Counted from the stretch's first letter, positions 1 to 9,507 are shown. The stretch is DNA of 64,000 nucleotides from CAYFXE01 sp964347035 (GCA_964347035.1 CAYFXE010000014.1:3660-67659), one strand, 5' to 3'. Notes: generated from the letters alone by a model not told the origin. Numbers and translations: made by a program.

Positions 1-461
1 TGTATGCGGGTCTTGTTATCATTCTCTGCGGTATCTTCGATATTCTTGACGGAAAAGTGGCTGTTGGCACTGACCAGACAAGCCTTTTTGGTGCCATATT
101 TGATTCGACGTTGGACAGATACTCAGAGTTCTTCATCTACATCGGCTTGGCCGCTTATTTCAGGAACCATTGGGCGCTTTGGGTGGCGATTCTGACTTTC
201 CTTGGTTCCGCCATGGTCAGCTATACCAGGGCTCGCGCCGAGGGCTTGGGGATAGAATGCAAGGTTGGCATCATGCAGAGGGCTGAAAGGATGGTCTTAC
301 TCTCTCTTGGGTCCATCATTGGATCTCTTGCCAAAATATTTGATCCAGTAATGATCGCTGTTCTCGGGGTTATTGCTTTGATCTCTAATTTTACAGCTTT
401 TCAGAGAACATTTTACGTCAAAAAAATCGAAAAACAAATGAACCAAAAAAAGGAGGATTGA
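1..461 (+). CDS. CDP-alcohol phosphatidyltransferase, 5' truncated by window edge
   Basis: About 152 residues of the frame that starts at base 3 are visible; the true start lies outside the window. The sequence shows the family motif DGxxA(R)x8Gx3Dx3D as DG-KV-A-V-(8)-G-AIF-D-STL-D (bases about 45-120), so all acidic metal-binding residues are present, but the usual Arg after Ala is Val. Hydrophobic membrane segments follow. The family condenses CDP-diacylglycerol with an alcohol in the membrane. The next gene, 4 bp downstream with its ribosome site (AGGAGG, 451-456) inside this gene's end, makes inositol phosphate, so the likely product is phosphatidylinositol phosphate or phosphatidylinositol. 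The family assignment is clear; the alcohol substrate is inferred from the neighbour. Confidence 0.85.
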   Translation, partial: YAGLVIILCGIFDILDGKVAVGTDQTSLFGAIFDSTLDRYSEFFIYIGLAAYFRNHWALWVAILTFLGSAMVSYTRARAEGLGIECKVGIMQRAERMVLLSLGSIIGSLAKIFDPVMIAVLGVIALISNFTAFQRTFYVKKIEKQMNQKKED

Positions 462-465
462 AGGA

Positions 466-1596
466 ATGGATAAAATCAGAGTGGCCATTATCGGAGTCGG
501 GAACTGCGCTTCGTCTTTGATTCAAGGAGTGGAATATTATAAAAATGCTAAGGCGACGGATTTTATTCCTGGAGTCATGCACGTCAACCTCGGCGGTTAC
601 CATATCCGGGACATCGAATTCGTGGCGGCTTTTGATATCGATCGGAATAAGGTGGGGAAGGATCTCAGTAAAGCGATATTCACTCCGCCTAACAACACGG
701 TGAAATTCGCTGATGTTCCCTATCTCAACGTAAAAATAAATCGCGGGATGACTCATGACGGATTGGGTAAATACCTCTCTCAGCTCATCAAAAAAGCACC
801 TGGAGCCACAGCAGATGTCGTCGGGATCTTGAAGGAGGCTAAAACAGATGTAGTGGTCAGTTATCTGCCTGTCGGAAGCGAAGAGGCCACAAAATGGTAC
901 GTCGAACAGGTGCTGGAGGCAGGCTGCGCCTTCATCAACTGCATCCCTGTCTTTATCGCCAGCGAAAAATACTGGCAGAGACGGTTTGAAAAAAAGAACC
1001 TGCCCATCATCGGAGACGACATAAAATCTCAAGTCGGGGCCACCATCCTCCACAGAACCCTCACCAACCTCTATCTCGACCGCGGTATGCCCATCGACAG
1101 GACCTATCAACTGAACACGGGAGGAAACACGGACTTCCTCAATATGCTCGAACGAGAACGGCTGGTCTCCAAGAAAAAATCAAAAACAAATGCCGTCACC
1201 TCTCAGATCAGGGCGAGAGGACTCGATATCGATCCAGATAACATCCACGTCGGGCCCAGTGATTACGTACCCTGGCAGAAAGACAATAAACTCTGCTTCC
1301 TGCGGATTGAGAGCCGGCATTTTGGAGATGTCCCCACCCAACTCGACTGCCGCTTATCTGTTGAGGATTCTCCTAATTCCGGCGGAGTGGTCATCGACGC
1401 GATCCGCTGCTGTAAGCTGGCTCTCAACAACAAAATATCCGGCGCGCTTTTTCCCCCCTCTTCCTATTTCATGAAATCGCCTCCCAGACAATATACTGAC
1501 ACAGAAGCCCGGGACCTGACCGAAAAATTCATCAAGAAATACGGAAAAACAGCCCAAAAAACGAGCAACAAGAAGATCAAAAAGAAAAAGAAATAA
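466..1596 (+). CDS. ino1: Inositol-3-phosphate synthase
   Basis: A 376-residue protein with an N-terminal Rossmann glycine pattern (GVGNCASS, residues 10-17) and family segments such as IIGDDIKSQVGAT (181-193) and NTGGNTDF (217-224). The enzyme converts glucose 6-phosphate to myo-inositol 3-phosphate using bound NAD in the cytoplasm. Length fits the short prokaryotic form. The last 20 or so residues are lysine-rich and look like a disordered tail. The ATG follows AGGAGG by nine bases and is 4 bp from the preceding CDP-alcohol phosphotransferase gene, so the two are co-transcribed and probably make the inositol head group and the lipid. The gene call is firm; the physiological lipid product is inferred. 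Confidence 0.92.
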   Translation: MDKIRVAIIGVGNCASSLIQGVEYYKNAKATDFIPGVMHVNLGGYHIRDIEFVAAFDIDRNKVGKDLSKAIFTPPNNTVKFADVPYLNVKINRGMTHDGLGKYLSQLIKKAPGATADVVGILKEAKTDVVVSYLPVGSEEATKWYVEQVLEAGCAFINCIPVFIASEKYWQRRFEKKNLPIIGDDIKSQVGATILHRTLTNLYLDRGMPIDRTYQLNTGGNTDFLNMLERERLVSKKKSKTNAVTSQIRARGLDIDPDNIHVGPSDYVPWQKDNKLCFLRIESRHFGDVPTQLDCRLSVEDSPNSGGVVIDAIRCCKLALNNKISGALFPPSSYFMKSPPRQYTDTEARDLTEKFIKKYGKTAQKTSNKKIKKKKK

Positions 1597-1672
1597 AAGC
1601 TTCCTTCTCTCTTACTCCAATACTTCAAAAGGTGGCTTTGTTGAGAATACCCCTTATCTGAGAAGATATCTG

Positions 1673-4498
1673 ATGAACAGAACGAGAATCCTGTTGATTG
1701 TTTTCACAGCTTACCTCATTTTCACTCCGCTTCTTATCGCCAAAGAAACCGGCGACATCCAAGGAAAAGTCGTTGACGAAAACGGAGAAGGTTTGCCAGG
1801 TGTCGCTATCGTGGCCAGAAGTCCCAACCTTCAAGGAGTGCGATCGCTCTTCTCCTCGAAAAACGGCGCATTCCGCATCCCTCTTCTTCCTGTAGGAACT
1901 TACGCCTTGAGTTTCCAACTCGAAGGCTTCACTCCGATCACTCAGGAGAATGTGATCGTTCGTCTCGGTCAGGTCACTGACTTGCTCATCGTGATGACAT
2001 TCAAAGAAATTCGCGAAGAGATCGTCGTCACGGCTGAAACTCCTTTCATCGATAAAACATCCACCGATACAAGCTTCCACCTGAGCAGTGAAGACCTGGA
2101 GCGGTTGCCGTCTCAGAATAGAACTGTGGTCGATGCTGTCAAATTCACTCCAGGTGTCACAGGTGTTCGAGTGAACACCCGACGAGGGGTGGCCATAGAA
2201 GGCCAACCCAGCTTCCGAGGAGAGGGAGAGGAAGGAAATAACTGGATCGTGGATGGACTTTCCGTAAGCGGTGTTCGCCTGCGAAATTCAGGCCCTCGTC
2301 TTAATTTTGATTCCATAGATGAGATCCAGATCATATCCGACTCGTTCAGCCCCGAGTTTGGCTCGGCCCAAGGAGGCATCATCAACATGGTCACAAAAAG
2401 CGGCGGGAATGAGATCGAGGGAGAATTCGCTCTGGTCTTCAGTGATAAAAGACTCCAGTCCCGACCGCAGGAGCAACTCTCAGCCTTTGGAGCTCCGGAT
2501 CGCTTCTCCAACTATAACTGGTATTTTAACCTTGGAGGCCCTGTAATCAAGGATAAACTCTGGTTTTTCCTCTCGAACAATCTGTTCATCGACACCCAAC
2601 AGACACGGGATACCACCATTGATTACTTCCTTGTTTCTGGCGGCCGGCTAACGACGAGAACTAACAACCTTTTCGCCAAACTCACCTATGCGTTCAACAA
2701 CAATCACAACCTGTCGTTGACCATGATCTACCAGAAATCCCTCGGCCAAAAAGGAGGTTTAGGCATCCCTGATTTGTACGACGAGAAGAATTTTTCGGAT
2801 TTCATTTTCCGATTGAATTACAAGGGCATTCTCAACCCCTCCACTATTATTGAAGCTGGATTGGGACGTGTGATAAGAGATTCACTCATACAGCCTGTAG
2901 ACGAGGATTTTGGACCGAGTCAATACTACATCGAGGACTTGGCACGCAATATTAATAACTCCTACGGAAAGGTGATCGATGACCAGAAAAGACTCGACTT
3001 CACCTTCAAGCTCACCAAGTTTGTCGAGACAGATCGTTTTGGCCGGCATGAGCTCAGCTTCGGATTTGAATACTATTCTTTTTCTTCTGAATTCGGCGTG
3101 GACTTCACTGGAAAGGGAGAAGATATCTTTCCTGGTGATGGATTTGACAGCGGTACGAAAATCTACTTCGATACCTGGCGAGAAGGACAGAGAGATCCCA
3201 CCCTCTTCTACGAATACGGCACCTTTAACTTCATCAATTCCTCAAGAGGTATCGGGCTTTATTTTAAAGATAAAGTCACCTGGGGCCGATTCACTTTTAT
3301 GGCTGGGCTCCGTTCTCAAACCCAACTCAGCTTGGATAATGAAGGAGAAAAACTCTGGTCATGGAATCTGAATGATTTTCTATCGCCGCGCTTTTCCATG
3401 GCTGTGGATGTCACCAATGACGGAAACAACATACTAAAATTGGGGTGGGGGAGGTTTTCAGATTTGATCACCACCATGCCTTTAGGCTTGCTCAATTCCG
3501 GGGCAGGCTTAACGTTTCGAACCTACGGTTGGATCGGACCAAATAACCCGGCCGCCGAAGAAATCCATGCGCCATCGAACTGGGAATTCAAGAATGAACA
3601 AAAAGCTCAGCCTTTTGACATCGCCGAGGGATTGGATCCAAACTTTCTGACGCGTTATCTTATCGAGTATGACCGGAGGCTAGGAAGAGATTGGGCTTTC
3701 AAAATCCGGTATATCCGGACCAAAGCCGAGGACCTGTTGGAAGTTCTGGCCGTGTTAGACCTCGAGAAAGGATTTGCTTTCCTTTTCGATAACTTTGAAC
3801 ATAAAAGACGAAATTATCATGGCTTCGAATTCGAACTCTACGGAAAATTGGGACAAAGATTTTTCCTGAATGCCTCGTACAATTATTCCTCAGCCAAAGG
3901 GACCAACCCAGGCCAAACAGAAACAGGGTCCTGGTCACAGGAAGAAGGCAGCACGAATTACCTTGGAATGTTCGGCAATCATATCGCAATTCCGGACCTT
4001 CCGGGTTTAAGCGAGCTTAAACAAAAGTATGATACAGAGCTGGCGGGATTAGGAGGAAGGGGCATCCCGGATGAAGAAAATGAAAGCTGGTACGGAAAGC
4101 TTCCCTACTCTGTCGATCACTCCGTAAAACTGAACATAATCTATACGGCTCCTTACGGACTCTCTTTGACTGCGGCTTTTGAATGGCTTTCTGGGTACTA
4201 CTGGGAAAAACTCGGATTTGTTCCCTACTTCGGTGGCTATTACGCTTTCCCTGAAGGAAGAGGAACACAAGAAACGCCTGCCCATTCCTACCTCGACATC
4301 GGGATAGAAAAAGAATTCGCTCTCCAGAGTCTCGGTCTCTTGGAGAACATGAGTCTCACCCTCAGGTTGGATGTCTTTAACCTGCTCAATTCGCAGGAAC
4401 CCATTTCCTACGTCAAGGAGGACATCCCGATTTTCAGTGCGGTCTGGGGAAGGCAACAACCGCGGCAAGCAAGATTTATGATAAAGCTCAAATGGTAG
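1673..4498 (+). CDS. TonB-dependent receptor with carboxypeptidase regulatory-like domain
   Basis: A 941-residue outer-membrane protein. Residues 1-23 form a signal peptide. Residues about 28-105 (GDIQGKVVDENGEGLPGV onward) are the beta-sandwich carboxypeptidase-regulatory-like domain often placed ahead of the plug in Bacteroidetes and Acidobacteria-type receptors. A plug-like region follows at about 125-240 (LERLPSQNRTVVDAVKFTPGV region), then a long barrel rich in alternating aromatics. The protein ends in Lys-Leu-Lys-Trp, a terminal aromatic typical of outer-membrane barrels. It probably imports a large ligand with TonB energy; the substrate cannot be told. No SusD-like partner is adjacent. 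It converges with glmS, 15 bp away. Start chosen at ATG 1673, with only a weak purine-rich stretch upstream. Confidence 0.87.
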   Translation: MNRTRILLIVFTAYLIFTPLLIAKETGDIQGKVVDENGEGLPGVAIVARSPNLQGVRSLFSSKNGAFRIPLLPVGTYALSFQLEGFTPITQENVIVRLGQVTDLLIVMTFKEIREEIVVTAETPFIDKTSTDTSFHLSSEDLERLPSQNRTVVDAVKFTPGVTGVRVNTRRGVAIEGQPSFRGEGEEGNNWIVDGLSVSGVRLRNSGPRLNFDSIDEIQIISDSFSPEFGSAQGGIINMVTKSGGNEIEGEFALVFSDKRLQSRPQEQLSAFGAPDRFSNYNWYFNLGGPVIKDKLWFFLSNNLFIDTQQTRDTTIDYFLVSGGRLTTRTNNLFAKLTYAFNNNHNLSLTMIYQKSLGQKGGLGIPDLYDEKNFSDFIFRLNYKGILNPSTIIEAGLGRVIRDSLIQPVDEDFGPSQYYIEDLARNINNSYGKVIDDQKRLDFTFKLTKFVETDRFGRHELSFGFEYYSFSSEFGVDFTGKGEDIFPGDGFDSGTKIYFDTWREGQRDPTLFYEYGTFNFINSSRGIGLYFKDKVTWGRFTFMAGLRSQTQLSLDNEGEKLWSWNLNDFLSPRFSMAVDVTNDGNNILKLGWGRFSDLITTMPLGLLNSGAGLTFRTYGWIGPNNPAAEEIHAPSNWEFKNEQKAQPFDIAEGLDPNFLTRYLIEYDRRLGRDWAFKIRYIRTKAEDLLEVLAVLDLEKGFAFLFDNFEHKRRNYHGFEFELYGKLGQRFFLNASYNYSSAKGTNPGQTETGSWSQEEGSTNYLGMFGNHIAIPDLPGLSELKQKYDTELAGLGGRGIPDEENESWYGKLPYSVDHSVKLNIIYTAPYGLSLTAAFEWLSGYYWEKLGFVPYFGGYYAFPEGRGTQETPAHSYLDIGIEKEFALQSLGLLENMSLTLRLDVFNLLNSQEPISYVKEDIPIFSAVWGRQQPRQARFMIKLKW

Positions 4499-4513
4499 TC
4501 CATCCCCAGCAAT

Positions 4514-6343
4514 TCACTCGACTGTGACACTCTTGGCCAGGTTTCGAGGTTGATCCACATCTGCCCCCCTGATAGAGGCGATGTAATAAGCAAAAAGCTG
4601 GAGAGGAAGGGTTGTCAAAAACGGTGTGAATAGAGGATCGATCTTAGGGATGGGGATCACTTTATCCACTTTTGTCTGAATCTCCTGGTCATCTTCGAAG
4701 GCCACGGCCAGTATGTATCCGATTCGCGTCTTAATTTCCGAGATGTTGCTCAGCATCTTGTCGTAGACTCTATCCTTGGGAACGATCACCATGGTTGGCA
4801 TTTTTTCATCGATCAGAGCGATCGGACCGTGTTTCATCTCTCCTCCGGGATATCCTTCGGCATGAATATAAGATATCTCTTTCAGCTTGAGAGCGCCCTC
4901 GAGAGCAATCGGGAAGTTTACCCACCGACCTAAGTAGAGAAAATGGGAGAAAACGGTAAACTCTGTCGCCAATTTTTCCAGAGAATCGGCCTGATTGATG
5001 ATGGCTTCCATTTTATGCGGGACACGCTGAAGAGCTTTAATGTAGGAGAGAGACTCCTTTTCATCTAATGTCCCCTTTAATTGAGCTGCGTACAGGGCGA
5101 TAAGCGCCAAAGCGGCCATCTGGGCCGAGAATGTTTTGGTCGCCGCCACCCCGATCTCAGGACCCGCGTGTGTGTAGAGGACTCCTCCGGCTTCTCTTGA
5201 GATGGAAGAGTTCACCACGTTGCAGAGGGCAAGTGTGAGGGGTTTTTTCTCTTTGACGGACCTCAAGGCAGCCAAGGAATCAGCGGTCTCCCCGGATTGG
5301 GAGATGACGATGACGAGAGATTCTTTATCCAGTATGTAATCGGTATAACGGTATTCTGAAGCATATTCCACATCAACAGGAATCTTGGCCAAGGACTCGA
5401 TAAAACACTTCCCAACGAGTCCCGCATGGTAGGATGTTCCACAGGCTATAATCACCACTCTTTTGATAGCAGCCAGAGACTGTGGCTCGATACCGATCTC
5501 ATCTATCCAAACCTTTCCCGTGTCGAGCGACAACCGTCCTTGAAGAGTGTCCCGGACAACCTGGGGCTGTTCGAAGATTTCTTTGAGCATAAAATGCTTG
5601 AATCCTCTTTTCTCGACCATCAGGGGACTCCAGGAGATATGCTCGACCTTTTTTTCCAGAGCTTTACCGTTGAAATCAAAAAATTTGGCTTCCTTACTGT
5701 TGATGACAGCCAGCTCCTCATCTTCCAGGAAGACGATTTTTTGGGTATAGCTGAGGAGAGGATTGATATCGGAAGAAACGAGAAATTCCCCGTCTCCAAG
5801 CCCGACGACCGTGGGGGGACCAACCCTGGCAGCAACAATCTTACCCCGGTCCTCGGTAGAGAGGACAGCTATCGCATAGGCCCCTTCCAATTCTTTAGCA
5901 GCTTTTCGAACAGCTTCCTCCAGGGAATCGTCAAAATATTTCTCGATGAGATGGGCGACCACCTCGGTGTCGGTCTCCGTGCGAAATGTATGCCCTTCTG
6001 TTTTGAGCTGTTCTTTTAGGGAGAGATAGTTTTCGATGATTCCGTTATGAACAACCACCAGATTCCCTTGGCAATCACGGTGTGGATGAGCATTCTCTTC
6101 ACTCGGACGCCCGTGGGTTGCCCAGCGCGTGTGTCCGAGTCCGTAGCTCCCTTCGAGGGGGTCCTCCAGAAGACTTTTCTCTAAAGAACTGATTTTTCCC
6201 TCGACACGCCTGATCTGGACCTCATTTCCATCGACAACAGCGACTCCGGCTGAATCGTACCCCCTGTATTCGAGCTTTTTCAAGCCTTCAACAATGACGG
6301 AAACAACGTTTTTCGGTCCCACATACCCGATGATGCCGCACAT
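4514..6343 (-). CDS. glmS: Glutamine--fructose-6-phosphate aminotransferase (isomerizing)
   Basis: A 609-residue enzyme starting MCGIIGYVG, so the glutaminase nucleophile Cys2 is exposed after removal of Met1. The N-terminal half is a class II glutamine amidotransferase domain and the C-terminal half holds two SIS sugar-isomerase domains (IIACGTSYHAG near residue 295). The C terminus DVDQPRNLAKSVTVE is the family signature that closes the active site. It makes glucosamine 6-phosphate from fructose 6-phosphate and glutamine, the entry to UDP-GlcNAc. Its ATG overlaps the glmU stop codon in the string TAATG, which couples translation of the two genes. No glmS ribozyme is possible here because there is no leader. 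Confidence 0.97.
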   Translation of the reverse strand: MCGIIGYVGPKNVVSVIVEGLKKLEYRGYDSAGVAVVDGNEVQIRRVEGKISSLEKSLLEDPLEGSYGLGHTRWATHGRPSEENAHPHRDCQGNLVVVHNGIIENYLSLKEQLKTEGHTFRTETDTEVVAHLIEKYFDDSLEEAVRKAAKELEGAYAIAVLSTEDRGKIVAARVGPPTVVGLGDGEFLVSSDINPLLSYTQKIVFLEDEELAVINSKEAKFFDFNGKALEKKVEHISWSPLMVEKRGFKHFMLKEIFEQPQVVRDTLQGRLSLDTGKVWIDEIGIEPQSLAAIKRVVIIACGTSYHAGLVGKCFIESLAKIPVDVEYASEYRYTDYILDKESLVIVISQSGETADSLAALRSVKEKKPLTLALCNVVNSSISREAGGVLYTHAGPEIGVAATKTFSAQMAALALIALYAAQLKGTLDEKESLSYIKALQRVPHKMEAIINQADSLEKLATEFTVFSHFLYLGRWVNFPIALEGALKLKEISYIHAEGYPGGEMKHGPIALIDEKMPTMVIVPKDRVYDKMLSNISEIKTRIGYILAVAFEDDQEIQTKVDKVIPIPKIDPLFTPFLTTLPLQLFAYYIASIRGADVDQPRNLAKSVTVE

Positions 6344-7722
6344 TATTTTTCCTTCTTCTTCCTGGACCAGCCTCTTTTCTCAACCTGTTTCCCTCGGGAA
6401 ACGGCTAAGGCCCCTGGAGGGACATTTTTGGTTATGGTCGATCCAGCACCCACATAAGAGTTTTTCCCCACTTCAACAGGAGCCACAAGCTCTGTCCCGG
6501 AGCCGATGAAAGCACCTTTTCTGATGATTGTTTTGTATTTCTTCTGGCCATCATAGTTGCAGGTGATGGTTCCTGCACCGATGTTAACCTTCTCCTCAAC
6601 TGTACAATCCCCCAAATAGCTTAGGTGTCCTGCCTTGGATTTCTTCCCAAAGACAGCGTTCTTCATCTCGACAAAATTGCCGATCCTGGCCCCCTCTCGA
6701 ACGATGGATTTAGGTCTCAGGTGGGAGAAGGGTCCCACTTGGGCCTCATCATGAATCGTACTCTCTTCGATCATAGTAGAGCTCAAAATCTTAACTCTGT
6801 CACCTACCTTAGAATCGACGATATGAACAAAAGGATAAAGCCGACAATCTTGGCCTATGACCGTCTTGCCTTCAAGAAATACGGAAGAGTAGACAACCGT
6901 ATCTCTCCCCACCTTGACCTCTGTTTCAATCCAGGCTGTCGCAGGATCATAGACCGTTACTCCACTCTCGGTGAGGGATTTGATTTTTCTCCTCCGCAGA
7001 ATCTCTGCCGCCTTAGCTAACTCATAGCGGTCATTGATCCCCATGATTTCCTCAGGATGAGACGTCCTGTAAACTTCGACTTTCTTACCCTGACTGAGCA
7101 GGATCTCGATCGTATCTGTCAGATAGTATTCGCCTTTCCTATTCTTGTTTGAAACTTTGGATAGCACCTGGAAAAGGTCTTTGACTCGGAAGAGATACAC
7201 ACCCGCATTAATCTCCCTGATCTGGCGCTCGGAGGGAGAGGCATCCTTCTCCTCGACGATCCTAGTTATTTTCTTCCCAGATCGAAGAATGCGACCAAAT
7301 CCAGTTGGATTCTCCAATTCCGCACTCAAAAATGTCAAAGCATTTCCTTTTCTCTGGTGAAAAGCCAAAAACGGCCTCAGAGTCTGCGGCTTGAGCAAAG
7401 GCAAATCCGCGTTGATGACAAGGAGGTCCTTGTCTTTTCTTTTGGCCAGAATATCCTTAGCTGAGAGGACGGCATGGGCTGTTCCCAGTTGTTTCTTTTG
7501 GACGACAAAACCCACTTTATCCGAAAGCGCCTCCTCCATCACAGCCTTCCTCTGATAGCCGACCACGACAAACACTTTCTCTGGCTTCAACTTAAGCACA
7601 CAATCCAGCACATAACGGAGCATAGATTTTCCCAGCAGGGTGTGAAGCACCTTGATTTTATTAGATTTGAACCTCGTGCCCTCGCCTGCGGCCAGGATCA
7701 GAGCTAAAAAGCCTTGTCTCAT
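6343..7722 (-). CDS. glmU: Bifunctional GlcN-1-P acetyltransferase / GlcNAc-1-P uridylyltransferase
   Basis: A 459-residue protein. The N-terminal nucleotidyltransferase domain carries LAAGEGTRFKS (residues 10-20) and the C-terminal left-handed beta helix carries KAGHLSYLGD, with the catalytic His, and GAGTITCNYDG. It makes UDP-GlcNAc, needed for both peptidoglycan and lipid A. The gene sits between a TPR gene (ATGA overlap at 7719-7722) and glmS (TAATG overlap at 6341-6345), so all three are read from one message and probably made in fixed ratio. Phosphoglucosamine mutase (glmM) is not in this window. Confidence 0.96.
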   Translation of the reverse strand: MRQGFLALILAAGEGTRFKSNKIKVLHTLLGKSMLRYVLDCVLKLKPEKVFVVVGYQRKAVMEEALSDKVGFVVQKKQLGTAHAVLSAKDILAKRKDKDLLVINADLPLLKPQTLRPFLAFHQRKGNALTFLSAELENPTGFGRILRSGKKITRIVEEKDASPSERQIREINAGVYLFRVKDLFQVLSKVSNKNRKGEYYLTDTIEILLSQGKKVEVYRTSHPEEIMGINDRYELAKAAEILRRRKIKSLTESGVTVYDPATAWIETEVKVGRDTVVYSSVFLEGKTVIGQDCRLYPFVHIVDSKVGDRVKILSSTMIEESTIHDEAQVGPFSHLRPKSIVREGARIGNFVEMKNAVFGKKSKAGHLSYLGDCTVEEKVNIGAGTITCNYDGQKKYKTIIRKGAFIGSGTELVAPVEVGKNSYVGAGSTITKNVPPGALAVSRGKQVEKRGWSRKKKEK

Positions 7723-8228
7723 GTCATTCTCGTGATCAGCTTAAATTTTTTATCCTCTCTAAGGTTTTCGAAGTCACTTTCGTTCTGGGCCAGGATGCTG
7801 AAATACTTATCCATCTGAATGGCTCTCTTCAGATGATCTAAACACTCATCTTTCTTACCCATCAGAAAAAAGGCATCAGCCATGAGATAGAGAATTTTTC
7901 CTTCTTTTGGTTTCATCTGCCGAGCCTTTTCCAAACATTTCAGAGCTTCTTGATAATCTCCTTGATTCATCCTGTAAACACTATGTTGATAATAATCATC
8001 GAATGTTTTGAGTTGAATTTTCTCCTTTTTCTTCCGCTCTTCAGATATGGTCAGGTAGATTCGAGCTCGATCCAGTATTTCCTTCTCAGAAGGACATTTT
8101 GCTACGAATGTTTTCAAGAGTTCAGAGGCTTTAACAAAATCTCCTTTGCGGAAAACCTTCATAGCCTGTTCGTAAGCAGTTAGTACCCTCTGGAATTCAT
8201 CTTTTTTCTCGCTTTTTTCACTCGCCAA
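7719..8228 (-). CDS. TPR-repeat protein encoded upstream of glmU
   Basis: A 169-residue cytoplasmic protein without a signal peptide. Two to three degenerate tetratricopeptide units are visible, for example around residues 20-50 (MKVFRKGDFVKASELL) and 84-135 (MNQGDYQEALKCLEKARQM then MADAFFLMGKKDECLDHLKRA). The start is TTG at 8228: it is the only start placed correctly behind a strong ribosome site (GGAGGG, 5-6 bases upstream). Its stop overlaps the glmU start in ATGA. TPRs mediate protein contacts, so a role in holding or regulating the GlmU/GlmS enzymes is conceivable but purely inferred from coupling. The protein family beyond TPR is not recognised. Confidence 0.8.
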   Translation of the reverse strand: MASEKSEKKDEFQRVLTAYEQAMKVFRKGDFVKASELLKTFVAKCPSEKEILDRARIYLTISEERKKKEKIQLKTFDDYYQHSVYRMNQGDYQEALKCLEKARQMKPKEGKILYLMADAFFLMGKKDECLDHLKRAIQMDKYFSILAQNESDFENLREDKKFKLITRMT

Positions 8229-8263
8229 TTTGGCCCTCCCTCAAACACTTAAAATGATCATTT

Positions 8264-8292
8264 ATTCTATCTCAGACATTAAAAATTGACAA
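8264..8292 (-). promoter_or_regulatory. Sigma-70-type promoter for the TPR-glmU-glmS unit
   Basis: On the minus strand, TTGTCA (8292-8287) and TAGAAT (8269-8264) are separated by 17 bases. Transcription would start near 8257, about 30 bases before the TTG start of the TPR gene. Each hexamer differs from consensus at one position. Seen by eye only. Confidence 0.55.
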
Positions 8293-8561
8293 GAGGAAGC
8301 AAGCATTTCTATTTCCATAATAGGAGTGAGGATTGAGAAGTCGTCGCCTCCCATCCCTCATTCTTTTTATCCAGAATAAATATTTAGTTTCTTCTCTATT
8401 TTAATATCATTCTTCAAGAACGTGAGCGCTAAGTAAATAACCTTTCGGGATGATTCTCAAGGTGATTTTTAATATCTCTGTGGGTGAAGCATCCAATTTT
8501 CCTCATTCAAATCAATTAAAAAAATAAGGGGAACCTGATGATACCCGAAAAGAAGTCTTTT
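8293..8561. other. Non-coding stretch between lpxC 3' end and the glm-unit promoter
   Basis: AT-rich spacer after the lpxC stop codon. No reading frame of credible composition, RNA gene, strong hairpin or repeat was seen; the only function visible nearby is the promoter at 8264-8292. Confidence 0.5.
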
Positions 8562-9398
8562 TTAAATATATCTCCAGCACTCTGGGCTTTCTAGGAGAGA
8601 GCGAACCGCTTGGAGATGAAGAGTATGCCCAGCTTTATAGGCTTTGAAATGGCCGATAAGGGGATGCCCAACAAGGGAAAGATCGCCGATTAAATCCAAA
8701 ATTTTGTGGCGCACAAACTCATCCGGGAAACGAAGTGGACCATTGATGACTCCCTGGTCATCCAGGACCAAAGCATTCTCGAACGATCCTCCGAGAGCCA
8801 AACCCTTTTTCCTAAGTGCCTCCACATCTTTTAAAAAACCAAATGTCCGCGCTGGAGCAATTTCTTTCTTAAAGTTGTTGACATTGATTTCAAGGCTCAA
8901 TTCTTGCTTCTGAATAGCAGGATGGTCAAACTCGATACCATAGGTGATGTTAAATTGTGTGTCGGGATACCATGATACAGAAGCCTCCGCGTCCCCGACT
9001 GTAAAAGGTTTGATGATCCTTATGGTCTCTTTTTTCTGAGGAAGCACTCGCACACCTGCTTGGATGAGAAAGTCAACCAACGAAGAAGCGCTCCCGTCCA
9101 AGATGGGGACTTCCTCCCCATCCATCTCCACGACTAAACTATCGATCCCTAAAACAAAAAGCACAGCCAGCAGGTGTTCCAGTGTTCGGATTCGGAATTC
9201 TTCGGAGACAAGGCAAACATGGTTGTTGGCTTCGATCCTCTTCCATTCAAGAGGGAGTTCCAGGTTCTTGAGATCCGTTCTCCGGAAGATTATCTGGCCA
9301 CCAGAGGAAGGCATGAGTCGGAGATGCACCTGTTTTCCAGAGTGGATCCCGATGCCGGAAAGGTGCGCTTCTTTTTGGGTCGTGAGTATCTGCTTCAT
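8562..9398 (-). CDS. lpxC: UDP-3-O-acyl-N-acetylglucosamine deacetylase
   Basis: A 278-residue enzyme, the usual LpxC size. Zinc ligands are in place: His75 in LEHLLAVL, His231 and Asp235 in HKILDLIGD; the catalytic His258 lies in KAGHTLHLQ. It performs the first committed step of lipid A synthesis in the cytoplasm, so this organism builds a lipopolysaccharide-type outer membrane. It is read on its own from the minus strand, with UDP-GlcNAc enzymes GlmU and GlmS encoded just downstream on the same strand. No LpxC-FabZ fusion is present. Start ATG at 9398. Confidence 0.95.
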   Translation of the reverse strand: MKQILTTQKEAHLSGIGIHSGKQVHLRLMPSSGGQIIFRRTDLKNLELPLEWKRIEANNHVCLVSEEFRIRTLEHLLAVLFVLGIDSLVVEMDGEEVPILDGSASSLVDFLIQAGVRVLPQKKETIRIIKPFTVGDAEASVSWYPDTQFNITYGIEFDHPAIQKQELSLEINVNNFKKEIAPARTFGFLKDVEALRKKGLALGGSFENALVLDDQGVINGPLRFPDEFVRHKILDLIGDLSLVGHPLIGHFKAYKAGHTLHLQAVRSLLESPECWRYI

Positions 9399-9416
9399 CC
9401 TCGAATCTTCTTCTCC

Positions 9417-9447
9417 AGTATACCCTATCTGGATCTTTCCCTGTCAA
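9417..9447 (-). promoter_or_regulatory. Possible lpxC promoter
   Basis: Minus strand TTGACA (9447-9442) and TATACT (9422-9417) with a 19-base spacer, longer than ideal. The start point would fall only about 10 bases before the lpxC ATG, giving a very short leader. Weak evidence. Confidence 0.35.
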
Positions 9448-9507
9448 ATAAAAATGAGCAGTGACTCAGTTATCAGTTATCAGAAAGGATAGATTTTTTT
9501 TATATGT

